DNA from: Ignavibacteriota bacterium
Lineage (GTDB): Bacteria; Bacteroidota; Ignavibacteria; Tepidaquicellales; Tepidaquicellaceae
NCBI GenBank assembly: GCA_026390735.1
Contig: JAPLFJ010000031.1
Coordinates: 1 to 64,000 of the forward strand
Direction: 5' to 3'
DNA length: 64,000 bases
The notes beneath the pieces were generated by a model. It searched no databases. It saw only the letters and a list, made by a program, of their open reading frames with translations, and was not told the DNA's origin. The position numbers and the translations under genes were made by a program. Position 1 is the first letter of the stretch. Each line of letters begins with the position of its first letter. Shown here one piece after another: positions 1 to 8,809 of this stretch.

Positions 1-91
1 GATTTTAACACTTTTTGTACTTATCTTTTCCGTACACATTTTAGGTCTCCTTTCATTTTTGAGATGCCAATTTTTAAATACTTGAAATTAG

Positions 92-322
92 TATTTATGC
101 ACCGCTAATGGAAGTGAGACCTTTTTCCAATATACCGACAAGGTGGAGTTGAAAGTTTATGATATAATGGGGCGAGAAGTGCAGACGCTGGTGAACGAAA
201 GATTAAATGCGGGGATGTATGAGGTGAAGTTTGATGGTTCGAGTTTGACGAGCGGAGTGTATTTTTATAAATTAAATGCTGGTGATTTTACTGAAACAAA
301 AAGAATGTTATTTATTAAATAA
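92..322 (+). pseudogene. Remnant of a T9SS C-terminal sorting domain
   Basis: An open frame without a start codon, bounded upstream by an in-frame stop at 89-91, encodes from about position 137 a tail (KVELKVYDIMGREVQTLV through SGVYFYKLNAGDFTETKRM) that matches the last two thirds of the T9SS type A sorting domains in this window. The expected QNYPNPFNP segment and any secreted cargo domain are missing. Homology starts at GACAAGG, which is the right border of a palindromic repeat found in two intact paralogues (28040-28071, 29017-29048). It is probably a decayed or recombined 3' fragment. A real gene using a distant start is excluded by the upstream stop unless there is a frameshift. Confidence 0.6.
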
Positions 323-463
323 TGACTCGTTGATTTTGTTTATTGCTGAGTATTCAATCTTTGAAATCTAAATAGCTATTTGAAATGAAATTAATGAGTT
401 GCAAATACAATGAAATTGTCCTAATTTTAAAAAAGTATTTTATATAATCAAACTTAAACCAAA

Positions 464-886
464 ATGAAAACAAGTCTGCTAATTGTAATACTTATGGTAG
501 TGATTGGTTTGTACTCCTGTTCAAAAGATGATACAGTAGTTACACCTCCTACCGGTGATACTTTGTCTTATAGTTTTAATAACCAGAATGATTCGATAAT
601 AACCATAAATTATGCTATTGCAGGTTCAACTTCATCACAACCTGTAACCTGGGCTGTTAATTTTCCTCAGCTTTCTTTACATATAAGATTTCATTCCTTA
701 ATTGTTACGTCGGGTGCAGGCAGCAGTATGATGGTTCAGTTGTATTATGACACATTAAAGAGACAGGCATTCACATTGTCAACTGTCTGGGATTCAACAA
801 GAAATAATATTACGGGCCCTGCCAACAAGGTTATGCTAACGCCTACTAATTTCAAAGGAAGAGGAACAGTTTACGTTTATAAATAA
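464..886 (+). CDS. Small secreted lipoprotein of unknown function
   Basis: The 140-residue protein starts with a hydrophobic signal segment ending in the lipobox LYSC at about residue 19, followed by KDD, so it should be lipidated and exported. The rest is a Ser/Thr-rich, probably beta-stranded domain with no family that I recognise. It stands alone: the preceding gene is a sorting-domain remnant, and a rho-independent terminator follows 25 bases after the stop. The function is unknown. I am fairly sure that it is a real gene because of the signal peptide, the ATG start and the terminator. Confidence 0.75.
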   Translation: MKTSLLIVILMVVIGLYSCSKDDTVVTPPTGDTLSYSFNNQNDSIITINYAIAGSTSSQPVTWAVNFPQLSLHIRFHSLIVTSGAGSSMMVQLYYDTLKRQAFTLSTVWDSTRNNITGPANKVMLTPTNFKGRGTVYVYK

Positions 887-909
887 TAGAGTTATATAAA
901 GATAATATC

Positions 910-942
910 AAAAGGCACTGATTTAATTAGTGCCTTTTTTGT
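910..942 (+). terminator. Rho-independent terminator of the lipoprotein gene
   Basis: The inverted repeat AAAGGCACT / AGTGCCTTT has a loop of about 9 bases and is followed by a run of T. It lies just downstream of the lipoprotein stop codon and insulates it from the pst operon. Confidence 0.85.
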
Positions 943-967
943 TATACAGGAGTGATTCAGATAAAAG

Positions 968-1013
968 TTTACAATTTGTTAACGTTAACAGAATTTTAAA
1001 TTTCTTATATTTG
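968..1013 (+). promoter_or_regulatory. Candidate Pho-box repeats and -7 element before pstC
   Basis: Two pairs of TTWAMN hexamers with 11-base start-to-start spacing are visible: TTTACA (968) with TTAACG (979), and TTAACA (985) with TTAAAT (996). Eleven-base direct repeats are the hallmark of PhoB/PhoP-family sites, so phosphate control is plausible. The central 12 bases (978-989, GTTAACGTTAAC) are also a perfect palindrome. A Bacteroidota-type -7 motif TATATTTG sits at 1006-1013, which would give a nearly leaderless pstC transcript. No sensor or regulator gene is in the window, so this is inference. Confidence 0.35.
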
Positions 1014-1021
1014 TAACGAAT

Positions 1022-1975
1022 ATGAATAAAGAAATTACTGTCGGAATAAAAGAGATTAAGGCAAGGAAGAAGTTATCGGATTTATTTTTCGAGAACCTTA
1101 CGCTTGTGTTTGCACTGATGATTATCGTACTTGTTGTGTTTATTATATATGAGATGTTTATGGATTCAAAACTCAGCAGGGAAATCTTCGGCTTTGGTTT
1201 TATTTTCTCTCAGGACTGGAACCCCGTTAAAGATAAGTTTGGTGCTCTCACTTTTGTTTATGGTACATTAATATCATCAATTATCGCACTTGCAATTTCA
1301 TTACCTGTCAGCATTGGCGTTGCTGTTTATCTTTCCGAACTGGCTGCAAACGTATTCAAGACTGCTATTAGTTTTCTTATTGAAATACTTGCGGCTATTC
1401 CGAGTATCGTTTATGGTTTCTGGGGTATATTTGTGCTTGCTCCGTTTATGAGAACTACGGTCCAGCCATTCCTTCAGAGTACATTAGGGTTCCTTCCTAT
1501 ATTTCAGGGTAATGCAGTCGGGTTTGGATTGCTGACTGCGGGAATTATACTCGCCATAATGGTCACGCCGATTATTACTGCAATCACGAGGGATGTTCTG
1601 AAAGCCATTCCGACTTCGCAGCGTGAAGCAGCATACGCACTTGGCGCAACGAAGTGGGAAGCAATAAAGATGGCTTTGCTTAATGCAAAAGGTGGAATTC
1701 TTGGTGCTACAGTGTTAGGTCTTGGAAGGGCAGTCGGTGAGACGATGGCTGTTACGATGGTGATTGGAAATAAAGCTCAGATAAAAGCATCATTGTTTGA
1801 ACCTTCATATTCGATGGCGTCGGTTATAGCGAATGAGTTTGCAGAAGCATCGGGCGGACTGCATATTTCGTCTCTGATAGAGGTCGGGTTAATTCTTTTT
1901 GCAGTTACATTCATTATTAATTCTTTTGCACGGCTGCTTATTTACAGCTTTACAAGAAAGACCGAGGCAAAGTGA
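1022..1975 (+). CDS. pstC: Phosphate ABC transporter permease PstC
   Basis: A 317-residue inner-membrane permease of the high-affinity phosphate importer. There is an N-terminal membrane segment at about residues 27-46, a long periplasmic loop, then the five-helix BPD_transp_1 core. The cytoplasmic coupling motif reads EAAYALGATKWEAI, which contacts the ATPase PstB. The length is normal for PstC. It is first of three tightly packed genes and overlaps pstA by four bases (ATGA), so the two are translationally coupled. A PstS-like protein is encoded 4 kb downstream rather than in this operon, and no phoU is seen. Confidence 0.95.
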   Translation: MNKEITVGIKEIKARKKLSDLFFENLTLVFALMIIVLVVFIIYEMFMDSKLSREIFGFGFIFSQDWNPVKDKFGALTFVYGTLISSIIALAISLPVSIGVAVYLSELAANVFKTAISFLIEILAAIPSIVYGFWGIFVLAPFMRTTVQPFLQSTLGFLPIFQGNAVGFGLLTAGIILAIMVTPIITAITRDVLKAIPTSQREAAYALGATKWEAIKMALLNAKGGILGATVLGLGRAVGETMAVTMVIGNKAQIKASLFEPSYSMASVIANEFAEASGGLHISSLIEVGLILFAVTFIINSFARLLIYSFTRKTEAK

Positions 1976-2847
1976 TGGAAGATTATTATTTAAAGGTGAG
2001 CAAGGGTCATACGGACAGAAGAAAACTGAAGAGCAGGTTAATGATTATACTTTGCTACGTTGCTGCTGCAATGGCAATACTTCCTTTACTTTACATTTTC
2101 TTTTATACTACGATGCAGGGAGCGTCATCACTGAACATAGATTTCTTCACTGAACTTCCAAAGCCTGTCGGCGAATCAGGAGGAGGAATGGCAAATGCAA
2201 TACTGGGTACTTTGATTTTAGTCGCTCTTGGTTCTGTGATTGGAATTCCAGTAGGAATTTTTGCGGGAATTTATATTACAGAATATTCAAAGAGTATATT
2301 TGCGAACGTAATAAAATTTGTGACGGACGTTCTCAGCGGAATACCTTCTATCATTATAGGTATTTTTGCATACGGACTGATTGTTATTCCGATGAAAAGT
2401 TTTTCAGCTTACGCAGGCGGGTTTGCACTCGGAGTATTGATGATTCCGACAATAACCAGAATCACTGAAGAGATGCTCAAACTTGTTCCGCATTCATTAC
2501 GCGAGGCAGCACTGGCACTTGGAATTCCGAGATGGAAAACAACTTTAAGGATAGTTTTAAGAACAGCACAGAGCGGAATAATTACAGGAGTACTGCTTGC
2601 AATAGCAAGAGCGGCAGGGGAGACGGCACCGCTTCTGTTTACTTCGTTCGGAAACAGTTTCTGGTCTACTTCGCTCGACAGTCCGATGGCATCCATACCT
2701 GTACAGATTTTTAACTATGCAATTTCTCCTTACGATGAATGGCACAGTAAAGCATGGGCGGGAGCATTCGTACTGATATCACTCGTGTTTATAGTTAGTT
2801 TAATAGTAAGACTTGCAACAAGAAATAAATTCTCACAAACAGCATAA
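1972..2847 (+). CDS. pstA: Phosphate ABC transporter permease PstA
   Basis: A 291-residue permease that forms the PstCA channel. It has one N-terminal membrane helix, then a BPD_transp_1 domain with the EAA loop EAALALGIPRWKTTL, and the conserved ARAAGETAPLLFTSFG stretch of PstA proteins. It starts within the pstC stop codon and ends directly against the pstB start (TAA then ATG), so the three subunits are probably made in a fixed ratio from one mRNA. Confidence 0.95.
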   Translation: MMEDYYLKVSKGHTDRRKLKSRLMIILCYVAAAMAILPLLYIFFYTTMQGASSLNIDFFTELPKPVGESGGGMANAILGTLILVALGSVIGIPVGIFAGIYITEYSKSIFANVIKFVTDVLSGIPSIIIGIFAYGLIVIPMKSFSAYAGGFALGVLMIPTITRITEEMLKLVPHSLREAALALGIPRWKTTLRIVLRTAQSGIITGVLLAIARAAGETAPLLFTSFGNSFWSTSLDSPMASIPVQIFNYAISPYDEWHSKAWAGAFVLISLVFIVSLIVRLATRNKFSQTA

Positions 2848-3663
2848 ATGGAAACAGCAGAAGAAATAACAAAAGAAGCAGCGGTTATAGAAACGGTTTC
2901 AGAAGAGAAAGTAAAGTATACTGTCGAAACTGAAGGTCTTACAGTTTCATTCAAAGGCAGGGAAGCGATTAACGATATTAACATAAAGATACGTGCTAAT
3001 ACTGTTACCTCTATCATTGGCCCGTCGGGATGCGGGAAGTCTACGTTTCTGAGGTCACTGAATTTTATGCACGACTTAACGCCCGGTGCAAAAGTTAAGG
3101 GCACGATTAAAATTCATAATAAGAATATCGATGAATACGATATGACGGAAGTGAGAAGGCGTGTTGGAATGGTATTCCAGAAACCGAATCCTTTTCCGAC
3201 TATGAATATATATGACAATGTTGTTGCAGGAATTATAATGAACAAAGGAAAGAAACGGAATGAACTGAATGAAATTGTTGAACAGTCGCTTGAACTTGCA
3301 GGATTGTGGGAAGAGGTTAAAGACAGACTTAAGGTTTCGGCAATGGCATTATCGGGCGGACAGCAGCAAAGACTGTGCATTGCAAGAACTCTTGCAGTAA
3401 ATCCTGAGATTATACTGTTCGATGAACCAACCTCGGCACTGGACCCTATATCAACTTCAAAGATTGAGGAAACTCTGTTTCATCTGAAAAATAAATACAC
3501 AATCGTAATAGTTACACACAATATGCAGCAGGCGGCAAGAGTCAGCGATTACACTGCTTACTTTTTCTTGGGTAAATTAATTGAATACGCAAGAACCCGT
3601 ACAATATTTACTTCTCCCAGGGAAAAATTAACCGAAGACTACGTAACGGGCAGGTTTGGATAA
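2848..3663 (+). CDS. pstB: Phosphate ABC transporter ATP-binding protein PstB
   Basis: A 271-residue ABC ATPase energising PstCA. Walker A is GPSGCGKST (58-66), the Q-loop is VFQKPNPFP, the signature is LSGGQQQR, Walker B is ILFDEPTSALD, and the switch histidine is in VTHNMQQ; all are intact. The KPNPFP stretch after the Q-loop is characteristic of PstB. The N-terminus is about 25 residues longer than in E. coli PstB, but no better start is visible because the ATG follows the pstA stop directly. No phoU or two-component system follows, so regulation must be encoded elsewhere. Confidence 0.95.
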   Translation: METAEEITKEAAVIETVSEEKVKYTVETEGLTVSFKGREAINDINIKIRANTVTSIIGPSGCGKSTFLRSLNFMHDLTPGAKVKGTIKIHNKNIDEYDMTEVRRRVGMVFQKPNPFPTMNIYDNVVAGIIMNKGKKRNELNEIVEQSLELAGLWEEVKDRLKVSAMALSGGQQQRLCIARTLAVNPEIILFDEPTSALDPISTSKIEETLFHLKNKYTIVIVTHNMQQAARVSDYTAYFFLGKLIEYARTRTIFTSPREKLTEDYVTGRFG

Positions 3664-3790
3664 TAGACGGATTTGCACCTACGGACTCTCCCCAAAAAAT
3701 ACATAAACTTCTTTCCCTTAAAACACAAAGATTCTGCTAAAAACATGGAATTTTAATTAAATATTTCATATTTTATATGATAAGGTTATT

Positions 3791-4885
3791 ATGGAAAACA
3801 ATCAGGAAATAGAGAATACCGAAGCACAGTCAGACAGGGGAAAATACATAATATTTCTTCCTCTGATGATTATTTGTCTGCTTATAGTATCGTTTGCATT
3901 TCAGGCAAAAGACCAGAATATAGATTTAAAGAATCCAAAAGTTGACGGATTTACCGAGTATTTTACAAAGACAAATCACATTGAAAATTCTGCAAATAAA
4001 GTTAATATACTTTCTGAATCCGATGTTTCAGTAGGATTAAAAGATACTGTCTATACGGATAAAGAATGCTGGCTTGAATTACGCATTGACCAGCAAATGC
4101 TCTACCAGCACTGGAGAAGCGGCAAGGTAGAGAAATATGCTATTTCTTCGGGTAATAAATATCAGGACAGGGCTATAGAATCAAGACCAGGATTGTTTGC
4201 AATATTTCACAAAGAAGAAAGACACGAATCTTCACAGTATAACAATGCGGAAATGTTCTGGTTCATGCCTTTTAATCAGGGTATAGGATTTCACTCTCTT
4301 AACGGAACAGGATATTACAGTTTACTTGGTGTGCGGCCTTCTTCTCACGGATGTATCAGAATGAGACACGAGGACGTAAAGAAAGTATTCAGAGATTGCC
4401 CCATAGGTACACTGGTTCTTGCACACAGAGGTTATACTGCAAGGATAGTAGGTTTTGCTCCTCAGGATTACGCGAGCAAGGATTCATTATCAAAAGATGA
4501 AGAAAAATATTTGCTCGCATCGAATCTTTACAATGTTCTTGAAGGAAACTATTTCGTATCCGAAAGAAAGTTTTTCGTCATAAACCCTAAGACAATTCCT
4601 GTATCGGGTGTGTACATGGGATACGATGCAAAGTTACCGGAAAAGCAAAAGACAAAAAGAAGTATCTATTTCTTTATGAATGCAGTTGACGTAGCAGGAA
4701 GTTATAAAACCGGGGATATACTTGACAGTCTGAAGTCTTCTGAATTCCTAGCCGATTTAAACTTCGATGCAGAAGAACTAAAAGGAAATACAGACCAGAG
4801 AGACCTGTCTTCCTCTGAAATAGTGAAGAAGTATTTCTCTAACCCGATAGGTGTGTTACCATACTTCCCGCCTCTTAATAAATAA
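3791..4885 (+). CDS. Membrane-anchored L,D-transpeptidase (YkuD family)
   Basis: A 364-residue protein with a short cytoplasmic head and one membrane anchor at about residues 19-37. The YkuD catalytic domain contains His168 and the signature SHGCIRM (185-191) with nucleophile Cys188. These enzymes form 3-3 peptide crosslinks in peptidoglycan or attach proteins to it. The roughly 170 residues after the active site are not recognised and may steer substrate choice. The gene stands alone between pstB and tonB. Family assignment is firm; the exact reaction is not. Confidence 0.85.
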   Translation: MENNQEIENTEAQSDRGKYIIFLPLMIICLLIVSFAFQAKDQNIDLKNPKVDGFTEYFTKTNHIENSANKVNILSESDVSVGLKDTVYTDKECWLELRIDQQMLYQHWRSGKVEKYAISSGNKYQDRAIESRPGLFAIFHKEERHESSQYNNAEMFWFMPFNQGIGFHSLNGTGYYSLLGVRPSSHGCIRMRHEDVKKVFRDCPIGTLVLAHRGYTARIVGFAPQDYASKDSLSKDEEKYLLASNLYNVLEGNYFVSERKFFVINPKTIPVSGVYMGYDAKLPEKQKTKRSIYFFMNAVDVAGSYKTGDILDSLKSSEFLADLNFDAEELKGNTDQRDLSSSEIVKKYFSNPIGVLPYFPPLNK

Positions 4886-4940
4886 TTCAGTTTTAGTAAG
4901 ATTTAATTATTTATCAATATATTTTATGCAATAAAATGTT

Positions 4941-4995
4941 TATATTTGCATAGATGTGAGGGAACATTATGAAACATCATGAGTTTAAAAATTAG
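4941..4995 (+). promoter_or_regulatory. Candidate promoter and eight-residue leader ORF before tonB
   Basis: A -7-like TATATTTG (4941-4948) is followed by a GAGGGA ribosome site and a tiny frame, ATG at 4969 to TAG at 4995, reading MKHHEFKN. tonB itself has its own site (GGAGG) directly before 5034. The micro-ORF may be a chance frame; its good ribosome site and its position between promoter and gene are the only support. Confidence 0.3.
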
Positions 4996-5033
4996 AAAAT
5001 TTTATTAATACCTTTAATTCGGAGGTTAATTAC

Positions 5034-5921
5034 ATGGCAACAGAAAATAAAGAAATTCTGGACTTTCAGGAAGCAATCGACACTCGTATGCAATACGGTG
5101 CCCCTGAACTTAAAAGGAATTTTAAGAAATTTGCATCAAGAGGTTTAATCTTTGCGATTGTTATTCATGCATTTCTAATCGGTTCTTATATCGTAACTTT
5201 ATACATCGAGCAGGTTCAGCTGGAAAGACAGTTGCAGATTAAACGTGATATCGAGTTAAAAGACATCCAGACACAGGATGCAAAAGAAGAGGATAACGCA
5301 CCTCCTCCTCCTGATATTCCAGTTCAAGAAACGGTTCAATTAAAAGATTTACAAGCGCTGACTCCAGAGCCAGTTAAAAGTAAAGATGCTGAAATACAAA
5401 CAATTAAAGACGTTGAAAAAATGGAAAAAACGAATGATGCTGTTAGTAAAGAAGGTGTCGATCAATTACTTCCAGGGCAGACTTTAGGTAAAAAGGTTAA
5501 TGATGTTGTAGTTGAAAAGAAAGAAGCTAAGGAAGAGAAGAAAGAAAAAACAACTAAAACATTCCAGCAGTTTGAAGTTGATAAACCACCTGTTGCTGTT
5601 AATCTGGCTTCTGTAAAGAGTTCTATGAGGTATCCTGAGATTGCAAAGTCAAACGGTATCGAAGGTAAAGTTACTGTAAAGGTACTTGTAGGGCCTGACG
5701 GTTCAGTCGTTCAGGTTGGCGGATTCAGCGGACCTGATGTATTCAGGGATGAAGTATCCTCAAAAGTAATGAGTTTACAGTTTACACCTGCATTACAGCA
5801 GGGACAGGCAGTACGCTGCTGGGTAAGCGTTCCTTTCAGCTTCACTTTGACCGGTAAGTTTAAGAAAGAATCCGGTGATGAAGATAAAAAGGAAGAGAAG
5901 AAAAAAGAAGGAGATAAGTAA
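5034..5921 (+). CDS. tonB: Energy transducer TonB
   Basis: A 295-residue TonB-family protein that couples the inner-membrane proton-motive force to outer-membrane TonB-dependent transporters. There is an N-terminal cytoplasmic part, one membrane helix at about 37-57, a proline-rich stretch (APPPPDIP), a Lys/Glu-rich linker, and a C-terminal TonB domain (about 195-275) with YPEIAKSNGIEGKVTVKVLV and the FTPALQQGQAVRCWVSVPF end. A highly charged Lys/Glu tail of about 20 residues follows the domain, which is unusual. No exbB or exbD is in the window. The PstS-like and TPR genes follow, so these may act together in an envelope process. Confidence 0.9.
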   Translation: MATENKEILDFQEAIDTRMQYGAPELKRNFKKFASRGLIFAIVIHAFLIGSYIVTLYIEQVQLERQLQIKRDIELKDIQTQDAKEEDNAPPPPDIPVQETVQLKDLQALTPEPVKSKDAEIQTIKDVEKMEKTNDAVSKEGVDQLLPGQTLGKKVNDVVVEKKEAKEEKKEKTTKTFQQFEVDKPPVAVNLASVKSSMRYPEIAKSNGIEGKVTVKVLVGPDGSVVQVGGFSGPDVFRDEVSSKVMSLQFTPALQQGQAVRCWVSVPFSFTLTGKFKKESGDEDKKEEKKKEGDK

Positions 5922-5932
5922 TTCATCAGACG

Positions 5933-6187
5933 ATGAATAGTGCATTCTACATAAACGTATTTTCTGCTACTGTCGGTATTGTTATGGGGTTTTTGCTGTT
6001 GAGCGGAATTGTTTTACCGGGTGTGGAATTGAATACAAGGCTGGTTCTGGGGCTGATATTTTTTGCCTATGGTATGTACAGATATTTACAGGTTTACAAC
6101 AAGAGGAAGTTGATAAAACGGCAGGAACAGAGGGACAGAATGAAGCAGGCTCAGGAAGACATTATAAGAAAACAAACTAAAGTATAA
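5933..6187 (+). CDS. Small two-helix membrane protein
   Basis: An 84-residue protein with two hydrophobic helices (about 5-29 and 35-53) and a basic, coiled, Gln/Lys/Arg-rich tail. It starts 11 bases after tonB, so it is probably cotranscribed with it. I recognise no family. A GC-rich hairpin follows the stop. Confidence 0.65.
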   Translation: MNSAFYINVFSATVGIVMGFLLLSGIVLPGVELNTRLVLGLIFFAYGMYRYLQVYNKRKLIKRQEQRDRMKQAQEDIIRKQTKV

Positions 6188-6195
6188 TAAACAGA

Positions 6196-6230
6196 ACAGG
6201 CGGCTAATTTGCCGCCTGTACTTTATACAC
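6196..6230 (+). terminator. GC-rich hairpin between the small membrane gene and the PstS-like gene
   Basis: A perfect 9-base stem ACAGGCGGC / GCCGCCTGT with loop TAATTT is followed by ACTTTATAC, which lacks a clean T run. It may act as a weak terminator or as an mRNA stabiliser that lowers expression of the genes behind it. Confidence 0.5.
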
Positions 6231-6237
6231 CAATATT

Positions 6238-7197
6238 ATGAATCACATTTCGAAAATATTACTCTTAATAATATTAGCATTAATAAGCGGCTGTGATTTT
6301 ACCGAAATCAAATCAAAGTCTACGATTGGCGAGATGTCGATTGAAGTGGATGAAAACATTGAACCTGTATTGCCATTCCTGAAGAGTGAATTCGAAAGAC
6401 TGAATCCCGAAGCAAAGATTAATTATACAGTTAAACCTACTAAGGTTGTAATTACAGATTTTCTGAATAAAGATACAAAACTGATACTGGTAACTTCTGA
6501 TTTAACCGAAGAAGATAAGAAATACCTTAAAGAATATAAGATTGAATACCAGAGACAGGAGGTAGCTGTTGATGCGATAGGTTTTATAGTTAATCCTGAT
6601 AATCCTGTTACACGTGTGACATCAGATGACCTTTCAAAGATATTCACGGGCGATTATACACAGTGGAGCCAGATTAAAGCTCAGGACGAAGAACAGAATA
6701 CAAACGTTCTGTCTAAGATGAAGGGTAACGATAATAAGATAAAGGTTTTTATTCAGCGTCCGAATTCTTCAACGTATTCATACGTAAAAGATTCTGTGCT
6801 GATGGGAAAAGAATACTTTAAGGCAGCAGCAATTTGTTCTACAAGTGTTCAGATGCTTGAAATGATAAGGGAGAATAAGAATTCAATAGGTATTACGAAT
6901 CTCTGCTGGATTGCAAAGGGTGACCAGGATTCTCTCGATACTACAGTTAAAACACTCAGGATTTCAAAGATTTATGCAAACGGCAAACAGGAAGATTATA
7001 CTATACTGCACCAGGGTCTGGTATTCACAAAGAAGTATCCGTACATAAGAAAGATTATAGCATACACATCTATACTCGACATTCAGTTATCTACTGGCTG
7101 GATAACTTTTTTAAGGAACAAAGACGGCCAGAAAGTGTTTCTAGATAGGGGACTGGTTCCCATAACACAACCGGTAAAAGTTATTCAATTAGACTAA
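6238..7197 (+). CDS. PstS-like phosphate-binding lipoprotein
   Basis: A 319-residue protein with a lipoprotein signal (ISGC, Cys19) and a PBP2-like periplasmic-binding fold: IGEMSIEVDENI near the start, VAVDAIGFIVNPDNPVT in the middle and LSKIFTGDYTQW, a motif shared by PstS relatives. In Bacteroidota such proteins are often encoded beside tonB and a TPR gene rather than with pstCAB, as here. It may deliver phosphate to the PstCA permease 4 kb upstream or serve a different envelope function; the sequence does not decide. Confidence 0.75.
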   Translation: MNHISKILLLIILALISGCDFTEIKSKSTIGEMSIEVDENIEPVLPFLKSEFERLNPEAKINYTVKPTKVVITDFLNKDTKLILVTSDLTEEDKKYLKEYKIEYQRQEVAVDAIGFIVNPDNPVTRVTSDDLSKIFTGDYTQWSQIKAQDEEQNTNVLSKMKGNDNKIKVFIQRPNSSTYSYVKDSVLMGKEYFKAAAICSTSVQMLEMIRENKNSIGITNLCWIAKGDQDSLDTTVKTLRISKIYANGKQEDYTILHQGLVFTKKYPYIRKIIAYTSILDIQLSTGWITFLRNKDGQKVFLDRGLVPITQPVKVIQLD

Positions 7198-7213
7198 TTT
7201 AAATATTACGAAA

Positions 7214-8725
7214 ATGATTAAGATTAAAATTTATTTATTGGCAGCATGTTTGTTTTTCGCATTTGTTGCGATTACCAATGCTCAGGATGATTTACAAAAA
7301 GGTAAAGATGCAATCGGCAGAGGTGACTATATTACAGCTGTTGATGCTTTAAGTAAAGCAGTAGCTACAAAACAAAACTACGAAACATATTACTATTATG
7401 GTTTCGCACTGTATAAAACAGGTTCGGTTCAGAAAGCTGAAGAAAACCTGAAAAAAGCAATCGCACAGGATGATGAAGGCATAGATGCAATGATTGCACT
7501 TGGAAACATATACAGTGAGCAGAAAAAATACGATGATGCAAACAATCTTTTTAAAAAAGGATTAAAGGTTGAACCTGAAAACATTAATCTAATGATTGCT
7601 CAGGCGAATAATTTATCCGTACAGGGTAAAATAGATGATGCCATAATTGTACTAACAAGAGCAACATCATTCAGTAAAGAAAATCCTAAAGTATACGTTG
7701 GACTGGGTGATGCTTATAAAATAAGAGGGTCGTTCAAACTTGCAGCGGATTATTACAAGCAGGCGATTGCTTTAAAGAAAATTCCTTCTGCTTATGCAGG
7801 ATTAGCAGACTGTTATGCAAAGCAGAGAAAATACAATGAAGCAGTTATCGAGTATGATAATGCCATTATGACAGACCCGAATTATGCAGATGCTTATTTA
7901 GGTAAAGGTAAGATTATGTATTTCGGTAATAAATATCAGGAAGCTCTCGAAGCATTCAAAAAATACAGTCAGTTGATGCCGGGTTCACAGGAAGGTAATT
8001 CTTACTACGCAAAGACTTTATATGCACAGGGTTCTTATTATGCCCAGAGAAATCAGGCAGACCAGGCAAACGAGAAATTCAATGAAGCATTAAAGATACT
8101 TGATGAAGTTTTAAAGAGTGACCCAAGGTCAATCACGGGTAATCTTTATACAGCTTATATATACACTGAAAAGGCTGACCTTGATGAAGCAAATAAAACT
8201 GAGTTTCTGAACAAGGCAGTAGACTTTTTCGGTAAAGTGTCTATAAAGGATTATGATGTTGAAGACTTTCAGATGTATGCTAAGGTAAACACGAGTCTGA
8301 ATAATTATGACGAGGCATTCAAGAATTATTATCTTTCAGTCGTTAAAGACAGTACTGACGATGATTCGGAGACTTATTATGAATGGGGAAAGTCTCTTTA
8401 TAAGTCAGCTAAATATACTGAAGCACTTGATAAATTTCAAAAATCAATAGAACTTGGTAATAAAAAAATCGTGGTAAAATTATTTTTGGGATTGACATAT
8501 TATTCTCTTAAGGATTATGAAAATGCTATTATAAATTTACAAATATTTCTAAATGTCGAACCTAAAATATTAATTGCTAATGAATATCTTGCTAGATCAT
8601 TATGGTTTGCTAATAAGAAAGATGAATCATTAAAAGTTTATGATCAGATATTACTTATCGATCCTACAAATAAAGAAGCTAATGATATGGTAAAAACGTA
8701 TAAGCTTAATGATAAAAACAAATAA
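7214..8725 (+). CDS. Secreted tetratricopeptide-repeat protein
   Basis: A 503-residue protein with a cleavable signal peptide (hydrophobic 5-21, then TNAQDD) and about ten TPR units across residues 25-500 (for example AEENLKKAIAQDDEGIDAMIALGNIYSEQ and the NYADAYLGKGKIMY block). TPR arrays are protein-interaction scaffolds, here in the periplasm. It follows the PstS-like gene by 16 bases and probably shares its transcript. Base composition becomes more AT-rich in the last 250 bases, from about 8460. Its partner is unknown. Confidence 0.85.
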   Translation: MIKIKIYLLAACLFFAFVAITNAQDDLQKGKDAIGRGDYITAVDALSKAVATKQNYETYYYYGFALYKTGSVQKAEENLKKAIAQDDEGIDAMIALGNIYSEQKKYDDANNLFKKGLKVEPENINLMIAQANNLSVQGKIDDAIIVLTRATSFSKENPKVYVGLGDAYKIRGSFKLAADYYKQAIALKKIPSAYAGLADCYAKQRKYNEAVIEYDNAIMTDPNYADAYLGKGKIMYFGNKYQEALEAFKKYSQLMPGSQEGNSYYAKTLYAQGSYYAQRNQADQANEKFNEALKILDEVLKSDPRSITGNLYTAYIYTEKADLDEANKTEFLNKAVDFFGKVSIKDYDVEDFQMYAKVNTSLNNYDEAFKNYYLSVVKDSTDDDSETYYEWGKSLYKSAKYTEALDKFQKSIELGNKKIVVKLFLGLTYYSLKDYENAIINLQIFLNVEPKILIANEYLARSLWFANKKDESLKVYDQILLIDPTNKEANDMVKTYKLNDKNK

Positions 8726-8809
8726 TTTAAAATTAACTATATTTTTGTTAATCTTTTAATTAAATTTATGCGATTAATTAGTATTAATTAATCGCATATT
8801 TTTTGACAT

